Of a stretch of 64,000 nucleotides of DNA, positions 1-12,434 are shown in pieces. A model generated the notes under the pieces. It was not told the DNA's origin. It was given only the letters and a program-made list of their open reading frames with translations, and did no database searches. Made by a program: the position numbers and the translations under genes. Numbering within the stretch: position 1 is the stretch's first letter; the number at the start of each line of letters is the position of its first letter. The stretch is from Halichondria panicea (lineage: Eukaryota; Porifera; Demospongiae; Suberitida; Halichondriidae): contig NC_087388.1 in the NCBI RefSeq assembly GCF_963675165.1, forward strand, positions 6,109,651 through 6,173,650, read 5' to 3'.

Positions 1-1829
1 TATAAAACTATTACACACACCAGGAACTTAATTGTGGAAGAACTGCACAAAATTTATCTACCTGTTTTGAATCAGCCATTATAAGACCATCCTCGCCAAA
101 CGCTTTTAGCAGCTTCTTTGTTGAATTAACTTCTTCCTGTACATACATGCAATGCCATGGTTTAGAAGTATACAACTATAGCTGTACAAGGTACAGAACA
201 AATAAGACATGTACACTATGCACTTTAGTATTGTAAACCTAACGTGAATATACTTATCACCTTCAGTAATACTTGTTGACCAATTTTGACTTCAATGAAT
301 GCATTTTCTTTCAGGTCCTGCATCTGTTTAGGACTCAATTGGCTGTAAAAATGACTAAAATAAGCTGGAACTCGAAACACCAGCTCTGTACAGCCTTCTC
401 GAACATGCTTCAAATTCAGAACTTGGTGTGGTAGTTCTTGTTCCCAGCATTCTATAAATACTAACTTCAATTCTTGAATTTGATCGTAGGTGATTGTATG
501 AAAATCAACATCAACCTTACATGTTATCTCCACTGATTGAATGTGAGACGGCTGAGGGCCAAAGTCATCAACAAATAGAAAACATTGTCGATTAACATAT
601 TGCTGAAACCAATCCTTGTATCTCTGTAAAGCTTGGATCATTTTCCTTCACTGGGAAAAGAAATTCTTCTTTTATTGTGGAAATGAGTGAATAATTAAAC
701 CAAGAGCAGACATTATTTTGTAGGAAGTCAGATAATTCGCTAAAGCTGGTAACATCACGGAAGAGAATCTGCTCAGAAGGTCTACGATAAATTGCGTTGT
801 AATGCGATTCTTGTGGTGTGAAAAGCATCTGGACGAACTGCTTTATTTCAGGAACATCATACTTTGCTTCCAGATTCGTAATCGTGTTTTTGAGTAAGCT
901 ACAAAACTTCGTGTGCATATATTTTGTTTCTTTACGCAGGGCTGTCATGAACATACTATATGAGATTTCCGTGGCTGATACTGTACCGCTATAAGGAGTA
1001 TCACGAGTGCATCTTTTAATTTGAGGTGGCAATTCAATTCTTGGTCATTCAAAGTCATCAACAAATAGAAAACATCGTCGATTAACATAATTATTGCTGA
1101 AACAAACACTCATATTTGTGTAATGCTTCATCGTCCTCATATGGGAAAAGAAATTCTTCTCGTATTTCGGATATTCGTGAGTAATTGAACCAAGAGCAGA
1201 AATTATTCTGTAGAAACTCAATTAAATCATTAAAGCTGATAGCATCACAGAGCAAAATCTGTTCAGAAGGGCTACGATAAATTTGGCTAAAATACGAACC
1301 TTGTGGTGTTAACAACTTCTGAACGTATTGCGTGAGATCATATTGTTCTTGTTTTTCAAGATTTATAATCGTGTTTGTAAGTAAGCTACAAAATTTCGAA
1401 TGGATTTTGCGAGTTTCTTTATTTAGGGCTTTCATGAAGAAGCTTACAGAAATTTCTGTCGGTGATACTGTATCACTACAAGCAGTATCACAAGTGCATC
1501 TTTTAATTTGAGGTGGCTTGGAGCTTAAACACTTATCTCTGCCAGTGACATGACCCAAGATGGTACACTCTCCACAGCCGCATTGGAAGTTAAAAAATGT
1601 CAGATGATCAGAAGTCGTGAGTGATCCAGTTCCAGATGAGCTTGTACTGGCAGATCTTGGTATTAACTCTCCACCTGCTTAAGCGAACATTTATTGGAGG
1701 CACATGTAATTAAATCTCACTCCAAGATAATTATGTACAATTGTATGACTTTATAATTATTATCCTTTAATTTATAGTTGCACTTACTGGTTGCAACAAT
1801 CCTCTGTGGTTCTACTGGAACTTCAGTTT
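1..1829 (-). pseudogene. Broken class C receptor copy (linker, CGCGKC-domain exons, start of ankyrin exon), runs off left edge
   Basis: Read on the minus strand, exon-like blocks are 1829-1788 (reads ETEVPVEPQRIVAT, phase 1 at both ends), 1674 leftwards into the CGCGKC-type domain, and 136-62 (reads KKLLKAFGEDG, matching the start of the ankyrin exon of the gene at 3570-8088). The domain exon is damaged. A first copy (1674 to about 1045) hits a stop just after FQQ because of a 4-base insertion relative to the intact gene. It is then joined to a second copy (about 1033 to 261) that restarts at PPQIK and has a further one-base frame change near 640-650, after FLFP. The domain ends at a good donor (261/260). 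No CARD exon is visible upstream; the transposon at 2275 lies there instead. The linker exon matches 48331-48381 of a class A gene, tying the classes together. Most likely a decayed duplicate; splicing around the breaks or assembly error cannot be excluded. Confidence 0.65.
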
Positions 1830-2265
1830 CTGCATGCAATTGCAATACAAGTGTGTTTTTGGCTTACGGTATATGCATGCATATTTTATAGCATAAACTA
1901 CTGGTTACAGCTACTGCATGGATCACACACACATAATTATACCACAGAAAATTTTTGTTGTTAAATGCTCTGAGATTGATTCTAACGCAATCTGGCTAAA
2001 TAAATGAGGGTACTGCTTCTTTGAGGGTACTATAGTGGTTAAGCCACATCTTCATCTGAAGATGTCCTATAAAATGCATTGTTTTGAGTTGTGACAATTA
2101 AATCATGCAGCTGCTAACCAACCAGGTTCTGCTTGTGAATTAGCAGGACAGGGTGGCAAGCCACTTGCAGTTGCAGTTGCTCTGTGAACTATAGGCTCAA
2201 CTGAAAAATACTCAAAGAGTGACATGATGATGATGGTGATAGCTGCTGAACAGTCTGCAACTCTG
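1830..2265. other. Non-coding stretch, nothing recognised
   Basis: AT-rich sequence between the first visible exon of the left-edge receptor copy and the transposon. I see no CARD-like reading frame here on either strand, although a CARD exon would be expected at about this distance. Confidence 0.4.
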
Positions 2266-2274
2266 TGGGGGACC

Positions 2275-3362
2275 TAGCCTCGATCCCAGGCCGAGTTTTC
2301 GCTTTTATAACGGTTAGGCGAACAACTGGGCCTGGTACTAGTTGTCTGCGCATGCGTCAGTCGTTCGTCAGATTCTGACGAATGGATATTCTCGTTCACT
2401 TTCGTGACATTTATATTCGTGTACTATCGTGTACTAGAAGTCAGTTCCCGTTTTATCATTATTGGAATCGATTGGAATGGCTCTTAGCTGAAGCTTCTCT
2501 CTTCTCTGAAGCTTATTCTGAAGACTGAACAACAAGGGAAGAGGTATAAAGCTTTGTCAAGCTTGTTAAGGTCAGATATTTTTGTGTGGGCCCTATGGCC
2601 GGCTGTGCTATCAAGTCTTGTTCATGTTTGGCAAGAATGTAGGTAGACTATAGTTTCATCATTAATATGGTGGATCAAATGAAGAGTGTGAGCTAGAGAA
2701 CTTGGTGCTGCCATCATCAGCTCGTCGACAATGACACTATAACCGAGAAATTTAATATGTATAGATCTACACGTATTTAAAATGTCTACTTCTCTGTACA
2801 GGAGCAATGGCTAATATCCAGCTATCCCAACAGTGCTCCTCTTGGCTATACTAACGGACGAGACTGGACAGTTTGAGGTAAGGGTTTAACCGTCTTTGGT
2901 TTCTTTTAATATTGTCCTATACTCACAGACACAGGATTGGAGTATGACCTGCTCATTCGAGCGTTGCTGGGTAGCTCAGAGACATCAAGAGAATCTACGT
3001 TTTCTCAAGCAATGAGTTACGAGTTGGGGCCTAGAATCAGAGAAGTCCAGCAGCCTGCTAAATCTTTTTGAAACGTAATTTGAAGGCATTCAATCATCCT
3101 GAAGTTGCCCTGGGTCACTGTAATTGTGCTGCAGCACAACTGGCAACTCCCCAGGCCTTTGTGAAGCAGCTCCCTATGTGCATCTTTTGTGTACTCACCC
3201 TGTGCATTTTCTGTGTACAAATTTCGATTATTGATTTATTAAATATTTTTGCCGACCACAAATATACAATGAAAATTTGACACATGCGCAGACAACTAGT
3301 ACCAGGCCCAGTTGTTCGCCTAAACGTTATAAAAGCGAAAACTCGGCCTGGGATCGAGGCTA
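2275..3362. mobile_element. Non-autonomous DNA transposon, about 75-80-bp terminal inverted repeats, 9-bp target duplication
   Basis: The ends read TAGCCTCGATCCCAGGCC and its reverse complement, and the inverted match continues inwards through the shared block ACTAGTTGTCTGCGCATG (left copy about 2275-2354, right copy about 3288-3362). Both sides are flanked by tgggggacc (2266-2274 and 3363-3371), a perfect 9-bp target-site duplication. The 1.09-kb length, long inverted repeats and 9-bp duplication fit a Mutator-like non-autonomous element. The interior has only short reading frames and no transposase that I recognise. Two tiny elements in this window (15939-15989 and 46509-46547) share the terminal bases and also have 9-bp duplications. 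Confidence 0.85.
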
Positions 3363-3569
3363 TGGGGGACCTTGGTCTGCTCAGCAACATGGCTTTGCGC
3401 ATGTGCACTGAATGAATTATTTGGAGGTGGAGCTAGATAAGTTTTGAGTTGATCGTGCGCTCTAGTACTCTCGATCTCATATCAGCTAGCTAGCTTAGCT
3501 AGGCTCGCATAATTATTATTGACTTATACTGGTAACAACAATACGCAGTACACAGAGACTGACTAATAA

Positions 3570-6500
3570 TTATAAGACTAAAATAAGAACTATAGATAAA
3601 TAGAAAACTAGAATAAATAAAATAAAAATAAAAATAATAATACGCAACATCAATCTGTTAGATCCAGTTTTCAATTTCTTGTAGATTGGCGGGACTAAAA
3701 GCCACACAAGAAATAACGTAATCAATATTAGCCACAAAGGGAGTGAATTTTTTGATGAGAATGATGATGAATATGAATACTGGATTTCTGCTTTTCTTAC
3801 TACATCACTAGCGTTTCGTTTGGAAACAACTCCTATGATACACAATTCTGGTGTGTTCACAAAACTGTCAAAGTTGTAATTGCAAGCTGCTGTTGTAGCT
3901 GTGGATGTTATTGAGCAAAGGCTTGTGAACGAGCTAGTTGAGTTTTCCTCCTTCCAACCATTGATACGATAAGTTATGTTTCCCATGATATGAGAGATGG
4001 CTTCAAAATGGACACCAAAAAAATAATAGCTATTTGCTGCAAGTATGATACTGATTGAGAAATTGTCAGTTTTGATGCAGTACTCCATATAGGTGAACGT
4101 CCAAGATCCATTGTGCAAAAAAGATTCATATTCTTTAACATCGTCAAAAACCACCAAAACAAATGGGCATTCTAGATCTGAGCTGTTATAGTCCGCTGAT
4201 AATTGGATTTGCAACCTCAAAGAGGCGATATATTCTGTGTAGAGCTCATAAATTGGAGTATTTTCTTCTGGAGTGAGTATTCCTTCCTCGTATATTGTGG
4301 AATTTTCTTTTCTGATATCATCACAATTGCTAATGTTGAAGTAAATTGGGATAATTTGAGCATTTGGGATCTCGGTGAGTGTTAGATGTAGCACATCAGG
4401 TCTGACTAGAGCTATAGGTAGTATGGATGGCTGGAGAAGCTGAGCGATATGTAATGAGCCTTCATACACCGGGGGATTTGTTGTGATATACATAAGGAAA
4501 ACAAAAACTGCTGCAAAGGCGAGAATCCCCGTAAAGAAGTAAAGTCTAGAAAATCTTTGAGAGCTTTCTTCAGAGACGGTACGGTTACATCTATACATCT
4601 GTAGTAAATGATAGAGTATATAATAATTATAGGCTAGCTAGCTAGCATTTCAAGAAAATGGACTGCATGCATGCATCCAGTAGCTATTTTACCTTGTAAA
4701 TCACCTTCCCCCAATGATTGTCAACAAAACTGAGGAATCCGGTACACAGGGATTTTGTTGTTGAGGATACGGTATTCTGCAATGCATGTATGTACATCAA
4801 AATTATAGCTACATGCATGTTATTGATAAACAGATACATAATTAGTATATACACTGATATAATTACATGCATATAATATGTAGGTACTCATGGCATGCAC
4901 TGATCTGAAAGCATGCACGACGTCCGTAAGTGTATTGCACATACTAAATTTGGCACCTGTTTACCTGATGTTCTTCATGAGGTTGAGAATCATTAATTAT
5001 AAGGTTGTTTTGGGAGTCTGAATCATCAGGTTGTGTGTGGAGATCGTTAATAGCTTCTGAATCTTGTTGTGAGGGAGGAGGCTGCTGGTTGCTATATGCG
5101 GGAGGACGAATATCTGGTAAATTGTATCTGGGAGGACCATTTTCATTAGATTCTGAGTAACTTGGAATTGTAGGTAGCCTGGTACTTTCACTGTATCCCG
5201 GTGGATTATCGGAATCAGATTCATATACCCCATCATCATCATCATCATCAACTTCGGACTTTAAAACAGGAGGTGGTGTATAATGTTGACTGGACTCTGA
5301 AACAACACTCCGAAGATTTCTTGATCTTATGGTACTGCCATACCTTTCAGCACGACTTTGATCTGTGTACATAATATAAGCAAATGCATTACACTCAAAG
5401 TGATACATAATCATGTGTAAAAACCTACGTGATAATGTGGATATTGATGAGAGATCTTCCTTTGTAGAAGATACATCAGATACTGAATTCAAATCGTCCC
5501 CTTGAGGGCTGGTGGATTCATCTGTGAGCACAACACACGCGCATGTTTAAAATCAGTATTTTTTTACACTTTACCTGCACAGGGTGACATTGGCAATGCA
5601 TCTGAGTCACTGCTTGTTCCGTGTATGGGTTCATCTGACAGAGAAACGTCGTGAGTGCTGATTATTGGAGCGCTTATTATTGGGATGTTGGCATTGCACT
5701 CGACCAGCACTCTCAAAACTTCTTGATGCTGCTTTTGATCTGCAATGTCAAAGGAAGTTAATCCAGCGTTATTTCTAGCATTGACATCACTGAGCTCAAG
5801 AAGATATTTGGCAGCTCCTTTGTTGTTGAATCGAGCAGCTATGTGAAGAGGTGTGTCTCCATCCTCATTCACAACTGAGACATTATGGTGGTGTGTTTTG
5901 ACCAATTGGGTGACTAAGAGTCCCCACTTTGACCAGTCCCAGCGACAGGAAAGATGGAGGAGGGTCATTCCATCACTATCCCTGATTGAACTGACATCAA
6001 CTGTCGGATCAAGCCCTATCAGTAAGGCTAAGGCAGAAGTTTGGTCACCACCATCTTGGCCGAATACTTTTAGTAGCTTGTTCGCCATAGGTTCACTGAG
6101 CATTGAAGCAGTGCCTGGATAAGCATCTGCTGGGGAGATCGAGTTAGCTTCTGCCTGCAACAGTGTAATACATTGTTTAAAGAAGCGGTGTAGGGTAAAC
6201 TACAATAAGTATGATGATTTTGTAAAAGTATGAATATAGTATTACCTTTAGTAGTGTTTGTTGACCAATTTTGACCTCAATGAATCTTTTTTCTTTCAGG
6301 TGCTGCATCTGTTTAAGACTCAACTGGCCGTAAACATGCTTAAAACATGCTGGAACTCGAAACACCAGCTCTGTACAGCCTTCTCGAACATTCTTCAAAT
6401 TTAGAACTTGATGTGGTAGTAGTTGTTCCCAGCATTCTATAAATACTAACTTCAATTCTTGAATTTGATCGTAGGAGATTGCATCAAAGTCAACATCGAT

Positions 6501-8088
6501 CTTACATGTTATCTCCATTGATTCAATGTGAGACGGTTCAGGGCCAAAGTCATCAACAAATAAGAAACATCGTCGATTAACATATTGCTGAAAGAAACGC
6601 TCATAACTCTGTAAATCTTCGTCATCATTACAATTTGGGAAAAGAAATTTTTCTCGTATTGCGGAAATGAGTGAATAATTGAACCAAGAGCAGAAATTAT
6701 TCTGTAGGAAGTCAGATAATTTGCTAAAGCTGGTAACATCAGGGAACTGAATCTCTTCAGAAGGTCTAAGATAAATTGGCTTGTAATACGATTCTGTTGG
6801 TGTTAAAAGCGCCTTGACGTACTGCAATACTTTAGTAATATCATACTTTGCTTCCAGATTTGTAATTGTGTCTGTGAGTAAGCTACAAAACTTCGAATGA
6901 ATGTATCGTGTTTCTTTATGTAGGGCCGTCATGAACATACTATATGAGATTTCCGTGGCTGATACTGTACCGCTATAAGGAGTATCACGAGTGTATGTTT
7001 TAATTTGAGGTGGCTTGGAGCTTAAACACTTATCTCTGCCCTTGACATGACCCAAAATAGTACACTTTCCACAGCCGCATTGGAAGTTAAAGAATTTCCG
7101 ATCTGTATTAGAATCAGAAGCCGTGAGTGATTCAAATCCAGATGAGCTTGTACTGGCAGATCTTGGTTGTAACTCTTCACCTGCCTGACCTTTGTTATCT
7201 GCTGTGACGAAGGGACAATTTATTGGCCCACTATACGTACAATCATGCATGGGGTGGTATACAAACTAATATAGCTATAGTTTCATCAGCCATGACAAAC
7301 CTAAACGGCTGGGGAAGGGTTGTAGCAGGTTTAATGGATAGCTCTCATATCTTGTATATATATTAATCATGCAAAACCAGTTAATTTGCTTTGCACACTT
7401 AACCTCATGTGAAATGCAAGCCTTTGTAAGCCTTATTAAAGTCAACCGCTATAATTATACAGTGTGCACAGTGACATCGCTCTTCTGTCTTCGATAAATT
7501 TTTGCGGAAATGCCTTTAGAAAGGTTTTCACGGATTTAATTTTCGTGGAATAGCAGCTTTTTTTGCAGTATGATTGCATGGGATATTAAGTTCGCGGTTA
7601 TAAATGTTCGTGGTCCAGCTTAATCCGCGTAAACCACTAACATTTGCACCCTCAAAATATACCCGCTATACGATATAGTGCAATACATATGAGTTGAGTT
7701 TTCATAAAGCAATCTAGGATTTATATTTATACAACCTACCTCTCTCTTCCATTCTTTGAGTTTGATCGCACTGTTGATTTTGTCTCTGGAACGCATCATG
7801 GAGTTTTTGCACTACAGCCTTCGTAAAACTACCAGCTTTTTCAAGAGCACTAACCAATGAATTAAAAACCAGTGGATTGTTTTTTATCTGGAGCATCACA
7901 GATTCCATTATTCTTCGTGCTTTGTCACCATTATCATGAGTATCATTCTTAAGATATCCCAGATCGTCTGGTGCTAGGATCTCGAAAGGGAGTAATTGAT
8001 CACAGACATCTTTGGGAGACTGCTGAACACAAGTAAGAAGACTGCTGTGACAGTCCATGAATGCTTTGTACTCAGCTGACTCAGACAT
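3570..8088 (-). CDS. Class C receptor: CARD - CGCGKC domain - ankyrin repeats - PPxY linker - TM - ectodomain - TM
   Basis: Seven exons join in frame on the minus strand: 8088-7740, 7180-6246, 6154-5575, 5521-5429, 5362-4965, 4776-4693 and 4598-3570, giving about 1155 residues. ATG at 8088 opens MSESAEYKAFMDCHSSLL, a CARD-like helical domain (about residues 5-100). Residues about 117-428 start with a Cys-rich QCGCGKC segment and contain NNFCSWFNY and VREGCTELVFRVP; I recall this domain from uncharacterised cnidarian and sponge proteins, without a name. Ankyrin repeats follow (DSDGMTLLHLSC, EDGDTPLHIAA), then a linker with an Asp run and three PPxY motifs (PPGY, PPRY, PPAY). TM1 is about 832-853, the ectodomain has VLVVFDD and many N-glycosylation sites, and two hydrophobic segments end the protein. 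The 66-base gap between exons 4 and 5 is also open in frame, so its retention is possible. The acceptor of exon 2 could lie at 7203 instead of 7180. Presumably a plasma-membrane sensor with a cytosolic death-fold output; ligand unknown. Confidence 0.85.
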
Positions 8089-8480
8089 GATGCTTGACAG
8101 TAAATGAAGAATAAGCTTTAAGAATGAAACTTTGAAAGCAGTATCCCATGTCACAAAGGCACACCTACCACACTCTACCACACCTAGCATTGTGTATCAA
8201 CTATGCATGGTTGTAGAGTAATACAAATTAGTCGACAAACAAGTTCCCCAAAACTAGTTTAAGGACTGTTAGAATTGTGAGATGGCTATGTGGTACAACC
8301 ATATTCTACACTGTAGTTTTAATCAAACAATATGACTATTCTACTCATCTGATCACAAGCACTATGATTATAATTATGAACACACTGTCAGCAAAGTAAG
8401 CCATTAACCCTACACACACTGTATATACATGTAAGTATAGACAGTAAATGTACGCACACACACACACATCTCCGAGTCAC

Positions 8481-8900
8481 CTGATCATGTTAGCGTAGAG
8501 TGTGAGGAGTGCTTGTCTCAGGTGTACTGTATTGTGGGAGGTGTGAGGAGACCATTCTCCAGGAGTGTGAGGAGGGGGGTGCTCCGATGAGTGTTGTGGG
8601 ACCTCTGGAACCGTTGGACCGAGGAGAAGGTGGAGTCAGAGTAGAGTCCGTCCAATCGATGGCTACTGCTCAGATAGTTGAGGTGTTAGAGGAACAGCTA
8701 TATGTGTGTGTGCATGGATCACTTCAATTCCTGTAAACACCACACATACCCGCCCCCCGTACCTCCTAAAAAGTAGTGTCAGCAATGACAGCCAGTTCCA
8801 ATGGAGTGGGGGAACAGGAGAGTCTGTTGAGGGAATCCCCCACTTCCCTCAGGGCATCAGTCAGGTACTCAGTGTACAGGATACTCAAGTGGTCCAGAGA
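8481..8900 (-). pseudogene. Fragment of an unrecognised antisense gene (two exon-like blocks)
   Basis: On the minus strand, 8664-8481 is an exon-like block (acceptor GAGCAG before 8664, donor CAG/GTGACT after 8481) that matches the block at 52676-52494, where the same frame is fully open. Here a 2-base insertion gives a stop after PPTIQY. A second block, about 8885-8776, reads TEYLTDALREVGDSLNRLSC and looks like real coding sequence. I do not recognise the protein. Other pieces lie at 51875-52676 and 62935-63136, next to receptor genes. Confidence 0.5.
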
Positions 8901-10022
8901 AAACAGAAAAGAGTGTCATTACAGCTAATGTTGAAGTAGAGGCTAACAGGTTTGGAAGTGTATACAGTGTAACAATTTCACTGAGACAATGTGGTAAAAG
9001 AATGTACAAGGTCCTGCATGGCATGGTACATTATTTTAAGCTCAGAGTCCCCCCCTATATAAGTAGATACTTCATAGCTGTCACTGAGTTGAACAAAATG
9101 TTACTATACTTTTTCCTTCATGCACTGTTGGGTTGGAGGTGAGTCCACTGGACTGGTGGAAGCCCCCATTGAACGGGGAGTCAATCTACACCAGAGAGAG
9201 AACAAGTCAATGCTAGTAGTCACCGCCTTGCATATAAAGGTATAGTTGTGCACACACCGAGGCTGAATTGAATGTACATTGTGCTCAATAAGGAAAGTAA
9301 TAGATACTGGCCTATAGTACACACATACAGGTGCATGCATATCATTGTTATATGTACCCTGTACTGTAAATGTTAGTACCGTTATGACAATGCTAGTAGT
9401 ACCCAGGACAATGCCTTGCATAGAGTAATTGTGCACACTGAAGGCTGAGCTTCAAATGTTAGTACCCCTCTTCCCCCCTATGCAATGAGCCCCCATCATT
9501 CCTACAAAATGTGACATAATAATTATAGACAAAATTAAGACGTATAGACATAAGACGGCAATCTTCTATTGAAGATCCACTATCAATGAAACATTCAATC
9601 AATAATTATTATTGTGTTAAGGTTACAGAAGATTGTTAAATTATTGGGATTGATTGTTCCACTTGTAATAGTGGATTTCCAATAGAAGATTGATCTTTAC
9701 CAAAAATGGACTAATTATTTATGCTAAAATTATTACAAGCATAATTTATCAGGGCTTATAGTCCTACTGTTGAGCGTAACGATGTAGCCGAGAAAATCGA
9801 AGACAAATATGTGAGGACATGCATGTACCGTAACTATGTAGTTGCTATGTATAGTCTATAGCAGATTAACAAATTAAAACAGTTAGAACAGTTAGAACCA
9901 TTGTGAAGAGTATGAGCATGTAACACAAGGTGACATTTCCTTGTATAAATCATTGACTCACATGGCATGAAAATCTCTACATAATATACATAATTTTTTT
10001 ATGATGTACATACAACAGTATC
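8901..10022. other. Intergenic, contains a fold-back repeat at about 9551-9700
   Basis: No supported gene. Inside is an imperfect inverted repeat: CAATCTTCTATTGAAGATCC near 9554 pairs with GATTTCCAATAGAAGATTG near 9674, with an AT-rich loop. It looks like a fold-back miniature element. Short open frames here lack recognisable features. Confidence 0.4.
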
Positions 10023-11721
10023 TCAGCAACTATACCAAAACATTATAAAGTTAAACATTGCACACGACAAAGCAAAGAAATTTGGAGTGCTCTGTTTGCC
10101 TTCATTAGAAAGTGGATTTACACTTAGTACAAAAGGAGATACTATAGCAACAACACACAATTCATCATTTTCCTCAGTCATAGTGATACTAGTAGATAGT
10201 GAAATGGTACATTGCTTGATGTTATTGTCATAAAAAATGACACTACATCTACTTATGGATTTCTCCGCAATCGCACGGATATTATATTGGTGAGAAATTC
10301 CAGAGATGCGTAGATTGATGGTAGTAGGTACAATAGTAGTACAGATCATCAGACCAGCGTATAAATAGGAGTTTTTATTGAGTACTATTTTTATAGACAG
10401 CTCGTCTTGATTAAAGCAAAAGTCAACGATAAAACCAGCTTGTATACCAGTTTTAAGAAACTCGGTATATATTTCCAGGTCATCATATATCACTAGAATA
10501 ACCGGGCAATCACATGAGCTGGACACAATACCTTGAGATGGGGTAATTGAATATGTTAGAATGGACCCATTCAAATAATAGCCTTTGTCAACGTGTTGTA
10601 TTGGTCTAGTTACGCTCAAGGAGATAGGTTTATTCACAGCAATACGGTCAACATCCAGTTCTTGACAATCGTTGACTGTGAAGACAATGAGAAGTTCATG
10701 AGAAAACTGGATTTTTTCGAATACAGTGAAAGTTATCGAGTCGTATGCATGCTCGATAAACGAGTTAACAAAGATTATATACCCTCCAGGCAGTTCGTAT
10801 ATGCTGTTTACAGTGATGTTTATTACAGGAAGGACTGTAGTCATGTTTGTTACAGCAATTGTAGGAAACACTAAAGAATCGTCAGGAACAGTAGTGGGCG
10901 GAGTTGACGTTGTCCATGGATATTCAGAAACAGTAGTAGTTGGAGTTGATGTTGTCCATGGAGATTCAGAAACAGTAATGTATATGATGGGTGGAGGTGA
11001 AGTTGAAGATTATTATCGTCAAGAGCCACGACCATTTGCATCGCCTTGAATGCTGATGAAAAAAGTTGAATAAATAATACATTAAATATAATGCTAGTTA
11101 AGGCTTACCGTTGTTACTAGAGACTGATCGCCAGTGCTGGATATGTCTCCATGATTGGTGTCAGCTTTGCTTGTGTGATCTGCATTCAGTGCATTCATGT
11201 TGTGAATAATTATATAGAAGTGTCTATATAGAGTTAATTTACCTTTGGTGGGATCAATGGAATTTTTCTGCTTCACTGTATTGATGCTGGTCATTTCCAT
11301 TGTGCCGCTGTCAGACCCTTAATAGAGTATAATATAATGATTGTAATTCTGAGCAGGTATAGCACTAACCATTAGTAGCCAGCTGCAGTGAAGAGGAACT
11401 CAGTCTGTACTCTGTATTTCTGGTAGCTTTAGTAAGACGTCTTTCGACCACCTTTGCGAGATCATTGTGCCCAACACTAGAACGTGAGAGAGCCTCAAAC
11501 ACGTCTGTCCAGTTTCTCTCACCACCTTTTAGCCACTCTGATAGACCCTCAAGATAGCAGTTATCAGGATCTTCACGACATCTTATATTGATAGTTTCAA
11601 TAGTAGAATTATTAACTTGCAGAGCTAACAGCATCTGCTTCCATTTGGCTCTAGCTTGAAATGTTGCTTCATAGACTGCACTAAGATCATCTAAAGTTAT
11701 TGAGAGTTTGGAGTCGGCCAT
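10023..11721 (-). pseudogene. Class B receptor copy with its transmembrane segment deleted and frame lost
   Basis: Exons on the minus strand are 11721-11370 (Death domain), 11317-11243, 11179-11109 and 11052-10023. The first three are intact and join in frame; the Death domain reads LDDLSAVYEATFQARAKWKQ and ends ERRLTKATRNTEYRLSSSS. In the last exon the usual membrane-spanning stretch (LLVVIVVLTVVVLAVLL in the copy at 28005-29697) is missing: the code passes from WLLTIII straight into a Thr/Ser/Pro stalk, and the downstream ectodomain is in another frame. The ectodomain frame itself stays open to the stop at 10023, with VILVIYDD and SYLYAG kept. Either a recent pseudogene or a gene making only a soluble Death-domain protein. 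The C-terminus also differs from the intact copies. Confidence 0.7.
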
Positions 11722-12434
11722 AACAATAATTATAGCTAAAATTAATGATTCACTGTTTCTCTCAGTATGCATGTGGTTGGCTAACTGTACACAAAGATGT
11801 ATAAAAAAGGGCATCAGATACAACACAAGCCACACCAAGGCATAACCAGTATACAGTGGCCCAGATGGTCACCCGCCACTGTTATGGCCACTGCTATGGC
11901 TACTGCCAATTGCAAAGAATCACCATGCATATGGCAGCCCGGCCCCCTTATCTCCTGGTGGTATACCAGTCATGCAGGTGTTCACATCAATCAAGTTAAT
12001 GCTGTATATACTTTTAACTTTGTTTTGCATGCTTGCCCTGCTGGGAATGTTCTGAAGCCTGCTAAGGTAGTCATATACTTGTTAATGTATATACTGCTAT
12101 ACATGCATATACTTGGTATATAGGTATCCAAGCATGTAGCCGTAACTTATGGCTACATATAATTTATGGCATAAGATAGCGTGGGAGTCAGCAAACGCGG
12201 GGAACAGCATGTAGCCATAGGATAGCGTGTGGGAGTCAGCACACGCAGGGGATGCATAGTCTATAGATAAGCAAAACAGTTCGTGAAACCACTTATAGGA
12301 GTATTAATCAGGATACTTAGACATAGTTATTTTGTTGCTCACTGACTCACATTGTAATAAAAGCAAATTGCTATAAATTATACTTACGACTATAATTATT
12401 ATACATTATAATGAGCTATACCATAATTAAATAA
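11722..12434. other. Intergenic block, near-identical to 29698-30416
   Basis: Upstream region of the class B copy at 10023-11721 and downstream region of the one at 12435-14236. By eye it is almost identical to 29698-30416, which lies in the same position between the other two class B genes, so it was copied with them. It holds an imperfect tandem pair of GATAGCGTGKGGAGTCAGC words (about 12175-12250), also found near 14632 and 27786. No gene seen. Confidence 0.6.

Noticed and set aside
2622-3408. Small open frames inside the 1.1-kb transposon
   Set aside because: Short, overlapping, no recognised domain; the terminal ones run through the inverted repeats.
8509-8939. Plus-strand open frames starting MLVSGVLYCGRCEET and MCAWITSIPV
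   Set aside because: The minus strand of the same DNA gives better exon-like peptides with matching splice phases and conservation at 52494-52676; the plus frames are not kept in the other copy.
10593-11049. Plus-strand open frames opposite the class B ectodomain
   Set aside because: They are the antisense of a conserved ectodomain exon; only the minus frame shows conservation.
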